Source: JANXUR01 sp038229415
GTDB taxonomy: Bacteria > Acidobacteriota > Terriglobia > Terriglobales > Acidobacteriaceae
NCBI GenBank assembly: GCA_038229415.1
Contig: JBBROM010000010.1
Location: 87,843-151,842, forward strand
Reading direction: 5' to 3'
DNA: 64,000 nt
Shown here piece by piece: positions 9,431 through 16,844 of this stretch (its first letter is position 1; each line of letters begins with the position of its first letter). The translations under genes and the position numbers were made by a program. The notes under the pieces are model-generated. The model was not told the DNA's origin and did not search any database. It saw only the letters and a program-made list of their open reading frames with translations.

Positions 9431-11665
9431 TCATTCCGGGGCTGGCTGTACCTCAACTAGGACGGAATAAAACGTGGCGGAGTTGCCCAAGTCGGTAAGT
9501 TTTTCCGAAGTAAGCACATTAATGTTTTGGCCATCGGCACTGAACTTTGCCCAATTCAACCGCGCGGCCACCACCCCCGGCGCTACCTTTTCGCTGATTC
9601 TGGCGGTCAGGCGCAGATCACCACGCTGATTGAACACCCGAACGCTGTCCCCGTCGGCGATGCTCCGATGCGACGCATCCGTTGGGTGCAGTTCCAATAA
9701 CCCGCGCTCTTCCATCTTCTGGTGCCCAGGAAGATTGCAAAAACTGGAATTCATGTAGTTGTCGGACTTGCGGGCCAGCAACTCCAGCGGAAACCGGGTA
9801 GCCCCCTGCCCTTGGCGCGATTCCACTGGCGGAATGAACTCCGCCACCGGGTTCAGCCCCTTTGCTGCCAGTTCTGGATCGGCAAACTGCGCCTTCCCGC
9901 TGGTGGTGAAGAAATTGCCCTCTGCAAAAGGCAGAAACGGCCGCGCTTCCCCATTTCTATCCAGCGATCCTGACAGATTCAACCGCACATGCCCTTCGCG
10001 TTCGAGACGCGCCCGGTCAATGCCCCGCATCCACGGGTCATCCGTCGTAACTGCTTCGTCAATCAGATCGTCCACCGACGCCCGGAAGCACGACTCGTCA
10101 AATCCCATGCGCTCGGCCAAAACAGCAAATAGATCGTGATTCGACTTGGCCTCGCCCAGTGGCGCAATCGCCTGTTGCGAAACCTGCAAGTAATAATGGC
10201 CGTAGGCGGTTACCAGATCCTTCTGCTCCAGCCAGCTCGTCGCAGGCAGCACGATGTCGGCATAATCCGTCGTATCGGTTAGAAACTGCTCGTGCACCAC
10301 CGTAAACAGATCTGGACGCATCATGCCGCGGATCACATCATTGTGGTTCGGCGCCACCGCCGCCGGATTTGAGGCATATACAAACAGCGCCTTTACTGGC
10401 GGGTCATTTTCCGCACTGCGTTCTTTCGTCAACGCCTGCCCCAGCTCCACCATATTGATCGTCCGCGCCTCGCGTCCCAGCGTCGCGTGCATCAGTTCCT
10501 TCATCGCCAGCCGGTCAAGTCGCAGCGGAAAGCTGCCACTGGTGGAAAGAGTAAGGCCTCCGCCAACCCACCGCCACGCTCCGATGAGGCAGGGCAACAT
10601 CGCCACCGTGCGCACCGCCGTGCCGCCATTTTCCGAACGCTGAATGCCGTAATTCAGCCGGATCGCAGCTGGCTGCGTCGTCGCATACTCGCGCGCGAGC
10701 TTGAGGATGTCTTCGGCAGCAATGCCCGTGATCTCCGCCACTTTCGCCAGCGGAAAATCAGCCACTGTCTGCTTCAACTCATCAAACCCAACCGTATACC
10801 GCGCCACGTAATCGGCGTCGTGCAACCCCTCGCCGATGATCACGTGCATCAGCCCCAGCGCCAGCGCCACGTCCGTTCCCGGACGAATCGGCAGATGCCA
10901 GTCCGCTAACTTTGCCGTGCGCGTCTCGTAGGGGTCAATCACCACCAGCTTGGCCCCGTTACGCCGCGCCTCTTCCACGAACGGCCAAAGATGAATGTTG
11001 TTGCCGTGAATGTTGGAAGCCCACGCGATGATGTACTTCGAGTGCGCGTACTGCTCCGGCTCGGTGCCAACCCGGTTGCCGTAAACCGATGTCAGGCCAG
11101 CTACTCCTGCAGCCGCGCAGATATTGCGCGCCAGTTGCGACGCGCCCAGCCGATGAAAGAAGCGATGATCCATCGCTCCATTGTTGATCTTGCCCAGCGT
11201 CCCCGAGTACGAGTAGGGCAGAATCGCCTCGGGCCCAAACTCCGCAGCGACAGACTTCAACCGCGATGCAATCGTGTCCAGCGCCTCGTCCCACGAAATC
11301 CGCTCGAAGGCCGCGAGATCGCGCGAGAAGCGGCTGCGGTTCGGTGCGCTAGCGGAAGAAACTTTACTAGTGCTGCCCTGCGTGCTTCCATGTGCCGAAC
11401 CTTGCGAAATTCCCTCGCCGGTCGGCCCCTTGGGTGCAATCCGCTTCATGGGATACAGCACACGCTCAGGCGAATAGACGAGATCGAGGTATTTCGCCAC
11501 CTTGCCGCACAAAAACCCCCGCGTCACCGGATGCGCCGGGTCTCCCTGTAGTTTGACCGCCCGCCGAGACGAGCCAGCCCCCTCCGCCCCATCGTCAATG
11601 GTGACCAGTACCCCGCAAGCATCCGGACAATCCAGCGGACAAGCAGCATGAACCGTAGTGGGCAT
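9431..11665 (-). CDS. Molybdopterin-dependent oxidoreductase, catalytic subunit
   Basis: A 744-residue member of the DMSO-reductase/formate-dehydrogenase-alpha superfamily. The N-terminus CPLDCPDACG plus FLCGK near residue 52 supply four cysteines for a 4Fe-4S cluster. Later come the bis-MGD binding segments and a C-terminal molydopterin dinucleotide-binding domain (LLARKSDNYMNSSFCNLPGH, then DGDSVRVFNQRGDLRLTARI). No Tat signal, so cytoplasmic. No electron-transfer or membrane-anchor subunit gene is adjacent, and the substrate is unknown. A Ser/Gly-rich insert (about residues 83-115, ISQGSAHGSTQGST) interrupts the region before ISWDEAL. The ATG at 11665 has no ribosome site but a TATAAT box six bases upstream, suggesting a leaderless message. 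Confidence 0.88.
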   Translation of the reverse strand: MPTTVHAACPLDCPDACGVLVTIDDGAEGAGSSRRAVKLQGDPAHPVTRGFLCGKVAKYLDLVYSPERVLYPMKRIAPKGPTGEGISQGSAHGSTQGSTSKVSSASAPNRSRFSRDLAAFERISWDEALDTIASRLKSVAAEFGPEAILPYSYSGTLGKINNGAMDHRFFHRLGASQLARNICAAAGVAGLTSVYGNRVGTEPEQYAHSKYIIAWASNIHGNNIHLWPFVEEARRNGAKLVVIDPYETRTAKLADWHLPIRPGTDVALALGLMHVIIGEGLHDADYVARYTVGFDELKQTVADFPLAKVAEITGIAAEDILKLAREYATTQPAAIRLNYGIQRSENGGTAVRTVAMLPCLIGAWRWVGGGLTLSTSGSFPLRLDRLAMKELMHATLGREARTINMVELGQALTKERSAENDPPVKALFVYASNPAAVAPNHNDVIRGMMRPDLFTVVHEQFLTDTTDYADIVLPATSWLEQKDLVTAYGHYYLQVSQQAIAPLGEAKSNHDLFAVLAERMGFDESCFRASVDDLIDEAVTTDDPWMRGIDRARLEREGHVRLNLSGSLDRNGEARPFLPFAEGNFFTTSGKAQFADPELAAKGLNPVAEFIPPVESRQGQGATRFPLELLARKSDNYMNSSFCNLPGHQKMEERGLLELHPTDASHRSIADGDSVRVFNQRGDLRLTARISEKVAPGVVAARLNWAKFSADGQNINVLTSEKLTDLGNSATFYSVLVEVQPAPE

Positions 11666-11671
11666 AGCGAG

Positions 11672-11677
11672 ATTATA
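11672..11677 (-). promoter_or_regulatory. -10 box of a probable leaderless promoter
   Basis: TATAAT on the minus strand ends six bases before the ATG of the molybdopterin oxidoreductase, which would put the transcript start at or next to the start codon. No convincing -35 box and no Shine-Dalgarno sequence are visible. Confidence 0.45.
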
Positions 11678-11697
11678 CGAGGGGGAACAGGAGAAAA

Positions 11698-11719
11698 ATG
11701 GTAACGCATGTGTTACCAT
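11698..11719. promoter_or_regulatory. Palindromic operator candidate of the toxin-antitoxin operon
   Basis: ATGGTAAC (11698-11705) and GTTACCAT (11712-11719) form perfect 8-bp arms around GCATGT, ending five bases before the GTG start of the toxin gene. HigA/RelB-type antitoxins commonly repress their own operon through such palindromes. It also lies upstream of the divergent oxidoreductase gene. Confidence 0.6.
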
Positions 11720-11724
11720 AAATC

Positions 11725-12057
11725 GTGATCGAGATCAAGGCGTACGTTGACTCGTCGGGCCGGAGCGCGTTTGCAAGTTGGTTTGATCGGCTGAATGAAC
11801 CTGCCTCCTACCGCGTCGCGGCTGCATTGATCCGTCTTGGCCAAGGAAACTTCTCCAACGTCAAGTCCGTTGGCCAGGGTGTTCTGGAATACCGCATCAA
11901 TTTTGGACCGGGCTATCGAGTTTATTTTGGCCGGGATGGCGAAGAGATTGTCATTTTGCTGGGCGGCGGCCACAAGCAAAGGCAAGACCGCGATATTGAG
12001 GACGCCCACGTCCGCTGGCACGACTACAAGCAACGCAAGCCTAGGAGACAAATCTAA
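11725..12057 (+). CDS. Type II toxin, RelE/HigB-like (Gp49 family)
   Basis: A 110-residue small basic protein beginning MIEIKAYVDSSGRSAFASWF, with AALIRLGQGNFSNVKSVGQG, LEYRINFGPGYRVYFGRDGE, IVILLGGGHKQRQDRDI and ARWHDY-like ending (HVRWHDYKQRK). This is the layout of the phage-derived Gp49-like/HigB addiction toxins, which cut mRNA on the ribosome. The toxin gene comes first, as in higBA, starts with GTG and overlaps the antitoxin by one base (TAATG). A palindrome sits directly upstream. The pair lies between two oppositely oriented housekeeping genes. Confidence 0.88.
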   Translation: MIEIKAYVDSSGRSAFASWFDRLNEPASYRVAAALIRLGQGNFSNVKSVGQGVLEYRINFGPGYRVYFGRDGEEIVILLGGGHKQRQDRDIEDAHVRWHDYKQRKPRRQI

Positions 12058-12371
12058 TGCCCCTGACAATCGACTTTAGAGAAATGGTGCAAGCCCGTAT
12101 CGCTCGCGACCCTGCATTCCGGGAGGGCCTTCTTCGCGAAGGCGTCCAGTGCCTCCTCGACGGCGACTTTGACACAGGCAAAGCGATCTTACGGGACTAC
12201 ATCAACGCCACTGTCGGCTTCGAGAAGCTCGGTCAACTCACAGGGAAGCCATCGAAGAGCCTGATGCGCATGCTCGGCCCGACCGGCAATCCACAGGCGC
12301 GCAATCTGTTCGATGTGCTCGAACAACTACAGAAGGCCGAGGGCGTGGAGCTCGAACTGATATCGCGATAG
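12057..12371 (+). CDS. Type II antitoxin, HigA-like HTH protein
   Basis: A 104-residue protein partnered with the toxin gene that it overlaps by one base. After an N-terminal segment (FREMVQARIARDPAFREGLL) and LDGDFDTGKAILRDYINATV it has a helix-turn-helix-like stretch GFEKLGQLTGKPSKSLMRML, ending LFDVLEQLQKAEGVELELIS. This matches the antidote family usually found with Gp49-type toxins. It is expected to bind the toxin and repress the operon at the upstream palindrome. Confidence 0.86.
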   Translation: MPLTIDFREMVQARIARDPAFREGLLREGVQCLLDGDFDTGKAILRDYINATVGFEKLGQLTGKPSKSLMRMLGPTGNPQARNLFDVLEQLQKAEGVELELISR

Positions 12372-12401
12372 CCCAGGAATATTGAGCGCGTATGAGGCCA
12401 A

Positions 12402-12429
12402 ACAGAAAGCCCCGGCACTGGGCCGGGGC
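12402..12429 (-). terminator. Terminator after frr
   Basis: Arms GCCCCGGC (12409-12416) and GCCGGGGC (12422-12429) with loop ACTGG; on the minus strand the hairpin is followed by TTTCTGTTT. It lies 30 bp past the frr stop and may also end the convergent toxin-antitoxin transcript. Confidence 0.8.
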
Positions 12430-12458
12430 GTGAACGAAGCACAGCAAATAAGCAGCCC

Positions 12459-13040
12459 CTAAATCTCCATCAACTCTTTTTCCTTCGTTGCGTACATCTC
12501 TTCCATCTTCTTGATTTCGCCGTCCGTCAACTTCTGGATTTCGTCGAGCGCTTTGCGCTCTTCGTCTTCGCTGACTTTCTTGTCCTTCAGCGCCTTCTTA
12601 ATGGCGTCGTTGCCATCGCGGCGGACGTTGCGCACCGTGGTGCGATGCTCTTCCAGCACCTTCGCCAAGTGCTTCACCATCTCCTTGCGGCGCTCTTCGG
12701 TCAGCGACGGCACCGGCACCCGCACAATCTTGCCGTCGTTCTGCGGATTCATCCCCAACCCCGCATTGCGAATGGCCTTTTCGATGTCGGGAATCAGCGA
12801 AACGTCATACGGCTGCACCGTGATGAGCTGCGGCTCGGGCGCATGCACCTGCCCTACCTGATTCAGCGGCATCTGCGAGCCGTAAGCTTCCACGTGAACC
12901 GTATCCAGCATGTGCACGGACGCGCGGCCAGTCCGCGCTGACACCAAAGCTTTGCGAAAGTCCTCGACCGCTTTATCCATGCGGACTTTGAGTTGCGAAT
13001 GAGTCTCTTTCAGCGCGGGAATTGCGGCCATGATTGACAT
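12459..13040 (-). CDS. frr: Ribosome recycling factor
   Basis: A 193-residue RRF that splits post-termination ribosomes with EF-G in the cytoplasm. It shows the three-helix-bundle and hinge signatures: ALVSARTGRASVHMLD near residue 31, INNAGLGMNPQNDG-type segment (IRNAGLGMNPQNDGKIVRVP), and LTEERRKEMVKHLAK, then NVRRDGNDAIKKALKDK. Slightly longer than the usual 185. The ATG at 13040 has GGAG seven bases upstream. It follows pyrH on the same strand with a 151-bp gap containing a dispersed repeat. Confidence 0.97.
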   Translation of the reverse strand: MSIMAAIPALKETHSQLKVRMDKAVEDFRKALVSARTGRASVHMLDTVHVEAYGSQMPLNQVGQVHAPEPQLITVQPYDVSLIPDIEKAIRNAGLGMNPQNDGKIVRVPVPSLTEERRKEMVKHLAKVLEEHRTTVRNVRRDGNDAIKKALKDKKVSEDEERKALDEIQKLTDGEIKKMEEMYATKEKELMEI

Positions 13041-13110
13041 AAATGGGCTCCAGAAAATCGAAATCTCAACAAATGATTATAGTGCGGAGGCGAATCAGTC
13101 TAGGTAACGT

Positions 13111-13138
13111 TGTCATCTTGAGCGAAGCGAAAGACCCC
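13111..13138 (+). repeat. TGTCATCTTGAGCGAAGCG-type dispersed repeat
   Basis: Short repeat in the pyrH-frr spacer reading TGTCATCTTGAGCGAAGCG then AAAGACCCC. It is related in its ends (TGTCATC...GAGA/AAGACC) to the larger units at 16499, 16596 and 19211. No further structure is visible in the spacer. Confidence 0.5.
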
Positions 13139-13191
13139 TACCGCGCCCCAGGTGCTCGTCGGATGGAAAAATTCAGCGAGCCGTCGTAGGC

Positions 13192-13905
13192 CTAGCCGCC
13201 CACGCGCGAGCCGACTTTTTCGCCCCGCACCACCCGCCCAATATTGCCCTTCTGATGCAGGTTGAACACAATAATTGGCAGATTATTGTCTTTGCAAAGC
13301 GTGATCGCCGTCAGGTCCATCACCCGCAGGCCCTGCTTCACCACGTCCATGTAGCTGATCTGGTCAAACATCTTGGCGTCAGGATTCAGCCGCGGGTCGG
13401 AGTCGTAGATGCCGTCCACGCCCGTGGCTTTCATAATCACTTCCGCCTTGATCTCCATGGCGCGGAGCGCGGCGGCGGTGTCGGTGGAAAAATACGGGTT
13501 GCCCGTGCCCGCCGCGAAAATCACTACGCGATTCTTTTCCAAGTGCCGCATCGCCCGCCGCCGGATGAACGGCTCGGCCACCTGGTTCATCTCTATCGCC
13601 GACATCACGCGCGTCATCACGCCCTGCTTTTCCAGCGCGTCTTGCAGCGCCAGCGCGTTGATCACCGTGGCCAGCATGCCCATGTGGTCGGCGGAGACGC
13701 GATCCATGTCTTTGGCGTGGGCGCTGACGCCGCGAAAGAAGTTGCCACCCCCCACCACCAGCGCCAACTGCACGCCCAGCTCATGCACCTCGCGCAACTC
13801 GGCGGCAATGCCATGAATCTTGGCGGAGTCCACGCCAAAGCCTTGGTCAGCGGCGAGCGCTTCGCCGGAAATCTTGAGCAGGATACGTCGGTAAGCCGAA
13901 GACAT
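13192..13905 (-). CDS. pyrH: UMP kinase
   Basis: A 237-residue amino-acid-kinase-fold enzyme that phosphorylates UMP to UDP. The sequence shows RRILLKISGEALAAD at the start, LALVVGGGNFFRG near residue 47, DHMGMLATVINALAL, NRVVIFAAGTGNPYFSTDTA near residue 124, KATGVDGIYDSDP, and VMDLTAITLCKDNNLPI near the end. Length and motifs are typical of bacterial PyrH. It is followed by frr; tsf and rpsB, the usual upstream partners, lie about 9.4 kb away beyond an accessory block. Confidence 0.97.
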   Translation of the reverse strand: MSSAYRRILLKISGEALAADQGFGVDSAKIHGIAAELREVHELGVQLALVVGGGNFFRGVSAHAKDMDRVSADHMGMLATVINALALQDALEKQGVMTRVMSAIEMNQVAEPFIRRRAMRHLEKNRVVIFAAGTGNPYFSTDTAAALRAMEIKAEVIMKATGVDGIYDSDPRLNPDAKMFDQISYMDVVKQGLRVMDLTAITLCKDNNLPIIVFNLHQKGNIGRVVRGEKVGSRVGG

Positions 13906-14004
13906 GACTTTCAGTATAGCGGAGGGCGGAGGGAGCGGCGGCTCTGTGTGCGCCGAGAGAACTTCCTGGCCTTGGGCTGGCCATCAGACCAAATCCCCGC
14001 CCTG

Positions 14005-14987
14005 CTACTCTGCAAACAGCCGTCCAAAGTTGTAACGCCACTGCAAAGCAAAGCTCATCCCAATTCTGCCATCAAGCGGGCCTGACTTAAGCCGATTCCA
14101 TTCGTTGTCATTCGGCAAGCGACCCGCATCTTTCAGATTTTCGGCTACCCAGTTGTCAGCAGCATCCGTCACTGCGACGATCAACGGGCTACCTTCACGT
14201 ATGCCACGCAGTGTCTCAAGAGCCGCATCCGGGATGAGTTCCCTAAACTCCCGCTCCCTCTGGGTGTTCTGTCTCACGAAGTCCGTCTCGGCGGCTTCGA
14301 TAACTTCGCGGACAGCCTTGGGATCGTTCATCTTTTCTATGAGCGAAACCAACCTCTTTCCGAGCCAGTCGCTCTGGTTTACGTAGGCAAGAAACCGGAA
14401 TAGTCTTTGCGCCCTCGCCTCTCCGTTCACAAGAAGCTGCGCCCGGTGGCCGCGCGCTATCCGGCAGAGGGCTTCGTCCGCGAGCTGCGATTTCGTGACG
14501 TACTCCCACTTTATAATCTGTAGCCGGAGGGGGGCTTGTCTTTGGCGGTCTGATAGTCCGTAAGCAGCACCAGACAGTCGTATTCGCTCCCATACAATCT
14601 CTCGTAGGCAGAGAAGAATGGTTCGCTTGTGCAGTAGTTCTCCGACGGGGACTTGATACCCAAATCCAGATCTGGCAAATCAACTCCCCGGGCCGGATTT
14701 ACGCGGAGGAGCGGAGAATCGATGCCCTTGAAGGTGTGGGTTTCAAGAACACCGATCAACAACATCTCGACTACGCTGCCGACGCTTTTTCCGTCGAGAT
14801 TAGGAAGTACCCCTTTGTCGCGCGACAGTCGCTCGAACCAATGGGGGACATTGCCGCCCCTGCCTACGCGCTCCAGAGTGGGCCGAATGCTCCGGAGGCC
14901 CTTGCCATCGAGGGCATCATTGACCTTGGCAACTATGTCGCCGAGGTTTCCCCGTACGAGTTCCCGAAGCTCTTCTTTAGTTTTCAT
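14005..14987 (-). pseudogene. Type II restriction endonuclease, split by a one-base frameshift
   Basis: Two adjacent frames together make one protein. Residues 1-158 (from ATG 14987) contain LPDLDLGIKSPSENY, which resembles a PD-(D/E)XK core, and LVLLTDYQTAKDKPP; this frame stops at 14511. The other frame continues as LRLQIIKWEYVTKSQLADEA and runs to 14005. The shift falls at the G6 run 14529-14534: one extra base there restores a single frame of about 327 residues. The gene begins 22 bp after the stop of the cytosine methyltransferase, so the two form a restriction-modification unit. Family assignment rests on context and the D-x-G-I-K motif; the recognition site is unknown. As sequenced the endonuclease is inactive, unless the tract is phase-variable or miscalled. 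Confidence 0.72.
14529..14534. other. G6 homopolymer at the restriction-gene frameshift
   Basis: Six G on the plus strand (six C in the coding strand). One added base joins the two halves of the endonuclease reading frame exactly. Confidence 0.7.
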
Positions 14988-15009
14988 GTTATTAGGTGCC
15001 CGTGCGCGG

Positions 15010-16137
15010 CTATCCAGCCCGAAGTGCCATCCGGATCTGCGTTCCTGAAGTTGGTACTCTGATCCCGTCGGTCATTGCCTTTTCCATCACCCAACGGGCC
15101 ATAGGCGGCGGTACAGCGTTTCCGAACAGGGCATACTGATCGTATACCGAAGTGGTCCTACAGTGGTCGTCCGGAAAGCCCTGTAGTCGTGCATATTCAA
15201 CATTTGTAAGTCGCCTGTAACGGCTCCCGATCTTGTATCGCTCGTAATGCCGGCTTGCTGTAGCCGTCAGAGTAGGAGCGACGCCTCTTGTTCCGAATAT
15301 CGTGTAACCCATGCGGGCACCACCGCCTTGATTGCTGAGAATCTCGACGCCATGAATCAGACGCTCTACAGGATCGTTCTTGTGGAGCCACTTCAGCGTC
15401 GCCTCCGTGAAATCAAACCGTGGATCGACGTGCTTCTCCAAGACGTCCGAGAGCAGAACTGGGGGATACTTGTCCGGACAATCAGAGAGATCCGCCGCAA
15501 AAAAACGGCCATCGTGACATACGCCCCAAGTCGGAAACGTGGAACCGTGGCTGTCAAGCCTTGACCAGCATTCCGGACTGAGCAGGTCCGAAAGATCTCT
15601 GGGATTTAAACTCGACAATTCATCATGGGAGGACAGGTGAACGTGTCCGGGCTTCGAGAAAGCGGTTTGTACCCCGACGATGAAGACTCGCTGACGGTTT
15701 TGGGCAAGGCCGAAATGAGTAGCGTTTAAGAGCCGCCATTCGATTCGGTAGCCAAGACGAGAGAGCGAATCCAGGATGGTGGCGAAGTGCCACCCCTTTT
15801 CCATCTCTAGCAGACGCTTAACGTTCTCTAAGACAAAGTATCGAGGTTCCCTATTGCGGAGGACGTCCACAATGGCCCTGAACAGCGTTCCCCGTGGATC
15901 TCCGATGCCTTGTTTTTTCCCCGCGTTGCTGAACGGCTGGCATGGGAAGCCCCCAGATAAGAGATCATGTGGCGGGGCGTCCTGCAGGTGGTGCCTCACG
16001 TCTCCTTCAACGATGGAGTCTTGGCCGAAGTGTTCCCGATAGACCGAACACGCCTTGGCGTCAATATCGTTCGCCCATACTGTCTGCAGACCCAGAGATT
16101 CCGCTGCGACTCTGAATCCGCCAATCCCGGCGAACAA
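15010..16137 (-). CDS. DNA (cytosine-5-)-methyltransferase
   Basis: A 375-residue m5C methyltransferase that should protect host DNA from the adjacent endonuclease. Visible motifs in order: I FAGIGGFRVA, IV GGFPCQPFSNAG with catalytic cysteine near residue 66, VI FVLENVKRLL (E104), VIII QNRQRVFIVG, IX YARLQGFPDDH, X FGNAVPPPMARW; a variable target-recognition region lies between VIII and IX. The N-terminus is odd: the frame has no ATG or GTG before motif I and opens at TTG 16137. An ATG at 16167, one base out of frame, would give MEII-x-NVELFAGIGG, the usual family start, so a single-base error or mutation near 16150 is possible. Confidence 0.92.
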   Translation of the reverse strand: MFAGIGGFRVAAESLGLQTVWANDIDAKACSVYREHFGQDSIVEGDVRHHLQDAPPHDLLSGGFPCQPFSNAGKKQGIGDPRGTLFRAIVDVLRNREPRYFVLENVKRLLEMEKGWHFATILDSLSRLGYRIEWRLLNATHFGLAQNRQRVFIVGVQTAFSKPGHVHLSSHDELSSLNPRDLSDLLSPECWSRLDSHGSTFPTWGVCHDGRFFAADLSDCPDKYPPVLLSDVLEKHVDPRFDFTEATLKWLHKNDPVERLIHGVEILSNQGGGARMGYTIFGTRGVAPTLTATASRHYERYKIGSRYRRLTNVEYARLQGFPDDHCRTTSVYDQYALFGNAVPPPMARWVMEKAMTDGIRVPTSGTQIRMALRAG

Positions 16138-16234
16138 CTCAACGTTCTGATAATTTCCATCGAATTAAGCGAATCCCCACAGGAATAGCGCGCCAGCCCC
16201 TTCGCCCCTGATTCTACACCCGGGCGGCGCGTGG

Positions 16235-16267
16235 CCGATTCAAGCCCAGCATTTGACTTGAGTGGGG
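16235..16267. repeat. Degenerate hairpin repeat of the GTGGGGCA family
   Basis: CCGATTCAAGC and CTTGAGTGGGGC form an imperfect stem clearly related to the hairpin at 2107-2137, with both arms mutated. A further GAGTGGGGCACC, without its partner arm, lies at 16322-16333. Apart from these repeats and the gene remnant at 16368, the spacer 16138-16844 shows no coding signal. Confidence 0.5.
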
Positions 16268-16367
16268 CAGTTCGACGGGCATGCGGCCCATCCTCTCGCC
16301 CTTAACCTAACCCGAGCTATAGAGTGGGGCACCGGATGCGGTCGATGATACTCACACTCAACGCTCC

Positions 16368-16496
16368 TCAGTAGATTCCAGGCACGAGCCGTTTGGTCTC
16401 TTTCGAGTAAGTTGAGTATTCCAGCCCGAATGCTTCGACCAAAGCTTTCTCCTCGACATGCATGCGATAGGGCAGCGCAGCCGCGAGGAAGACCAC
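16368..16496 (-). pseudogene. C-terminal remnant of an isoprenylcysteine methyltransferase-like gene
   Basis: On the minus strand 42 codons read VVFLAAALPYRMHVEEKALV, then EAFGLEYSTYSKETKRLVPG and IY before a TGA at 16368. The pattern RMHVEEKALVEAFGLEY and TKRLVPGIY is the conserved C-terminus of the ICMT/PEMT membrane methyltransferase family. Everything upstream is missing: the frame meets the dispersed repeat unit that begins at 16499. The gene has therefore been truncated, probably by the repeat or by an associated deletion. Confidence 0.6.
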
Positions 16497-16498
16497 CG

Positions 16499-16567
16499 TG
16501 TCATCTCGACTGGAGTGATTCTGCTCCCGCAGGGAGCAGATTCACGCAGTGGAGAGACCTTGTGTTT
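16499..16567 (+). repeat. TGTCATCTCGA repeat unit A (inverted pair with 16596-16659)
   Basis: Outer sequences TGTCATCTCGACTGGAG and GTGGAGAGACC flank an inner hairpin (TCTGCTCC/GGAGCAGA). It is inverted relative to the unit 28 bp to its right, forming a palindromic pair, and its left end coincides with truncation of the ICMT-like gene. Confidence 0.65.
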
Positions 16568-16595
16568 ACGTCGCGCCACTAAACCTTAGGGGTGA

Positions 16596-16659
16596 AAACA
16601 CAGGGTCTCTCCACTCCGCAGCTTCCGCATTGGCGGAAGCCGCTCCGGTCGAGATGACA
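16596..16659 (-). repeat. TGTCATCTCGA repeat unit B
   Basis: Inverted copy of the unit at 16499. The outer parts match (GGTCTCTCCACTCCGC and GGTCGAGATGACA), but the inner hairpin is different (GCTTCCGC, loop ATTG, GCGGAAGC). Confidence 0.65.
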
Positions 16660-16844
16660 TCTGATTAGGGAAGCAAGACGCAGTGCTTGAGGCGCATGAA
16701 CCCTTCAGCCGAATGCCGCCTGCCGGTGCCTCACTCTTTGCGGTTTTCAAAGGTCCGACACATCCGGACTTCAGTGTTTTGAGCAATAGAGCACATCCCC
16801 GCGACGCCGGATGTTCTACAAATCTCCTTGAGGTACTCCAGCTT

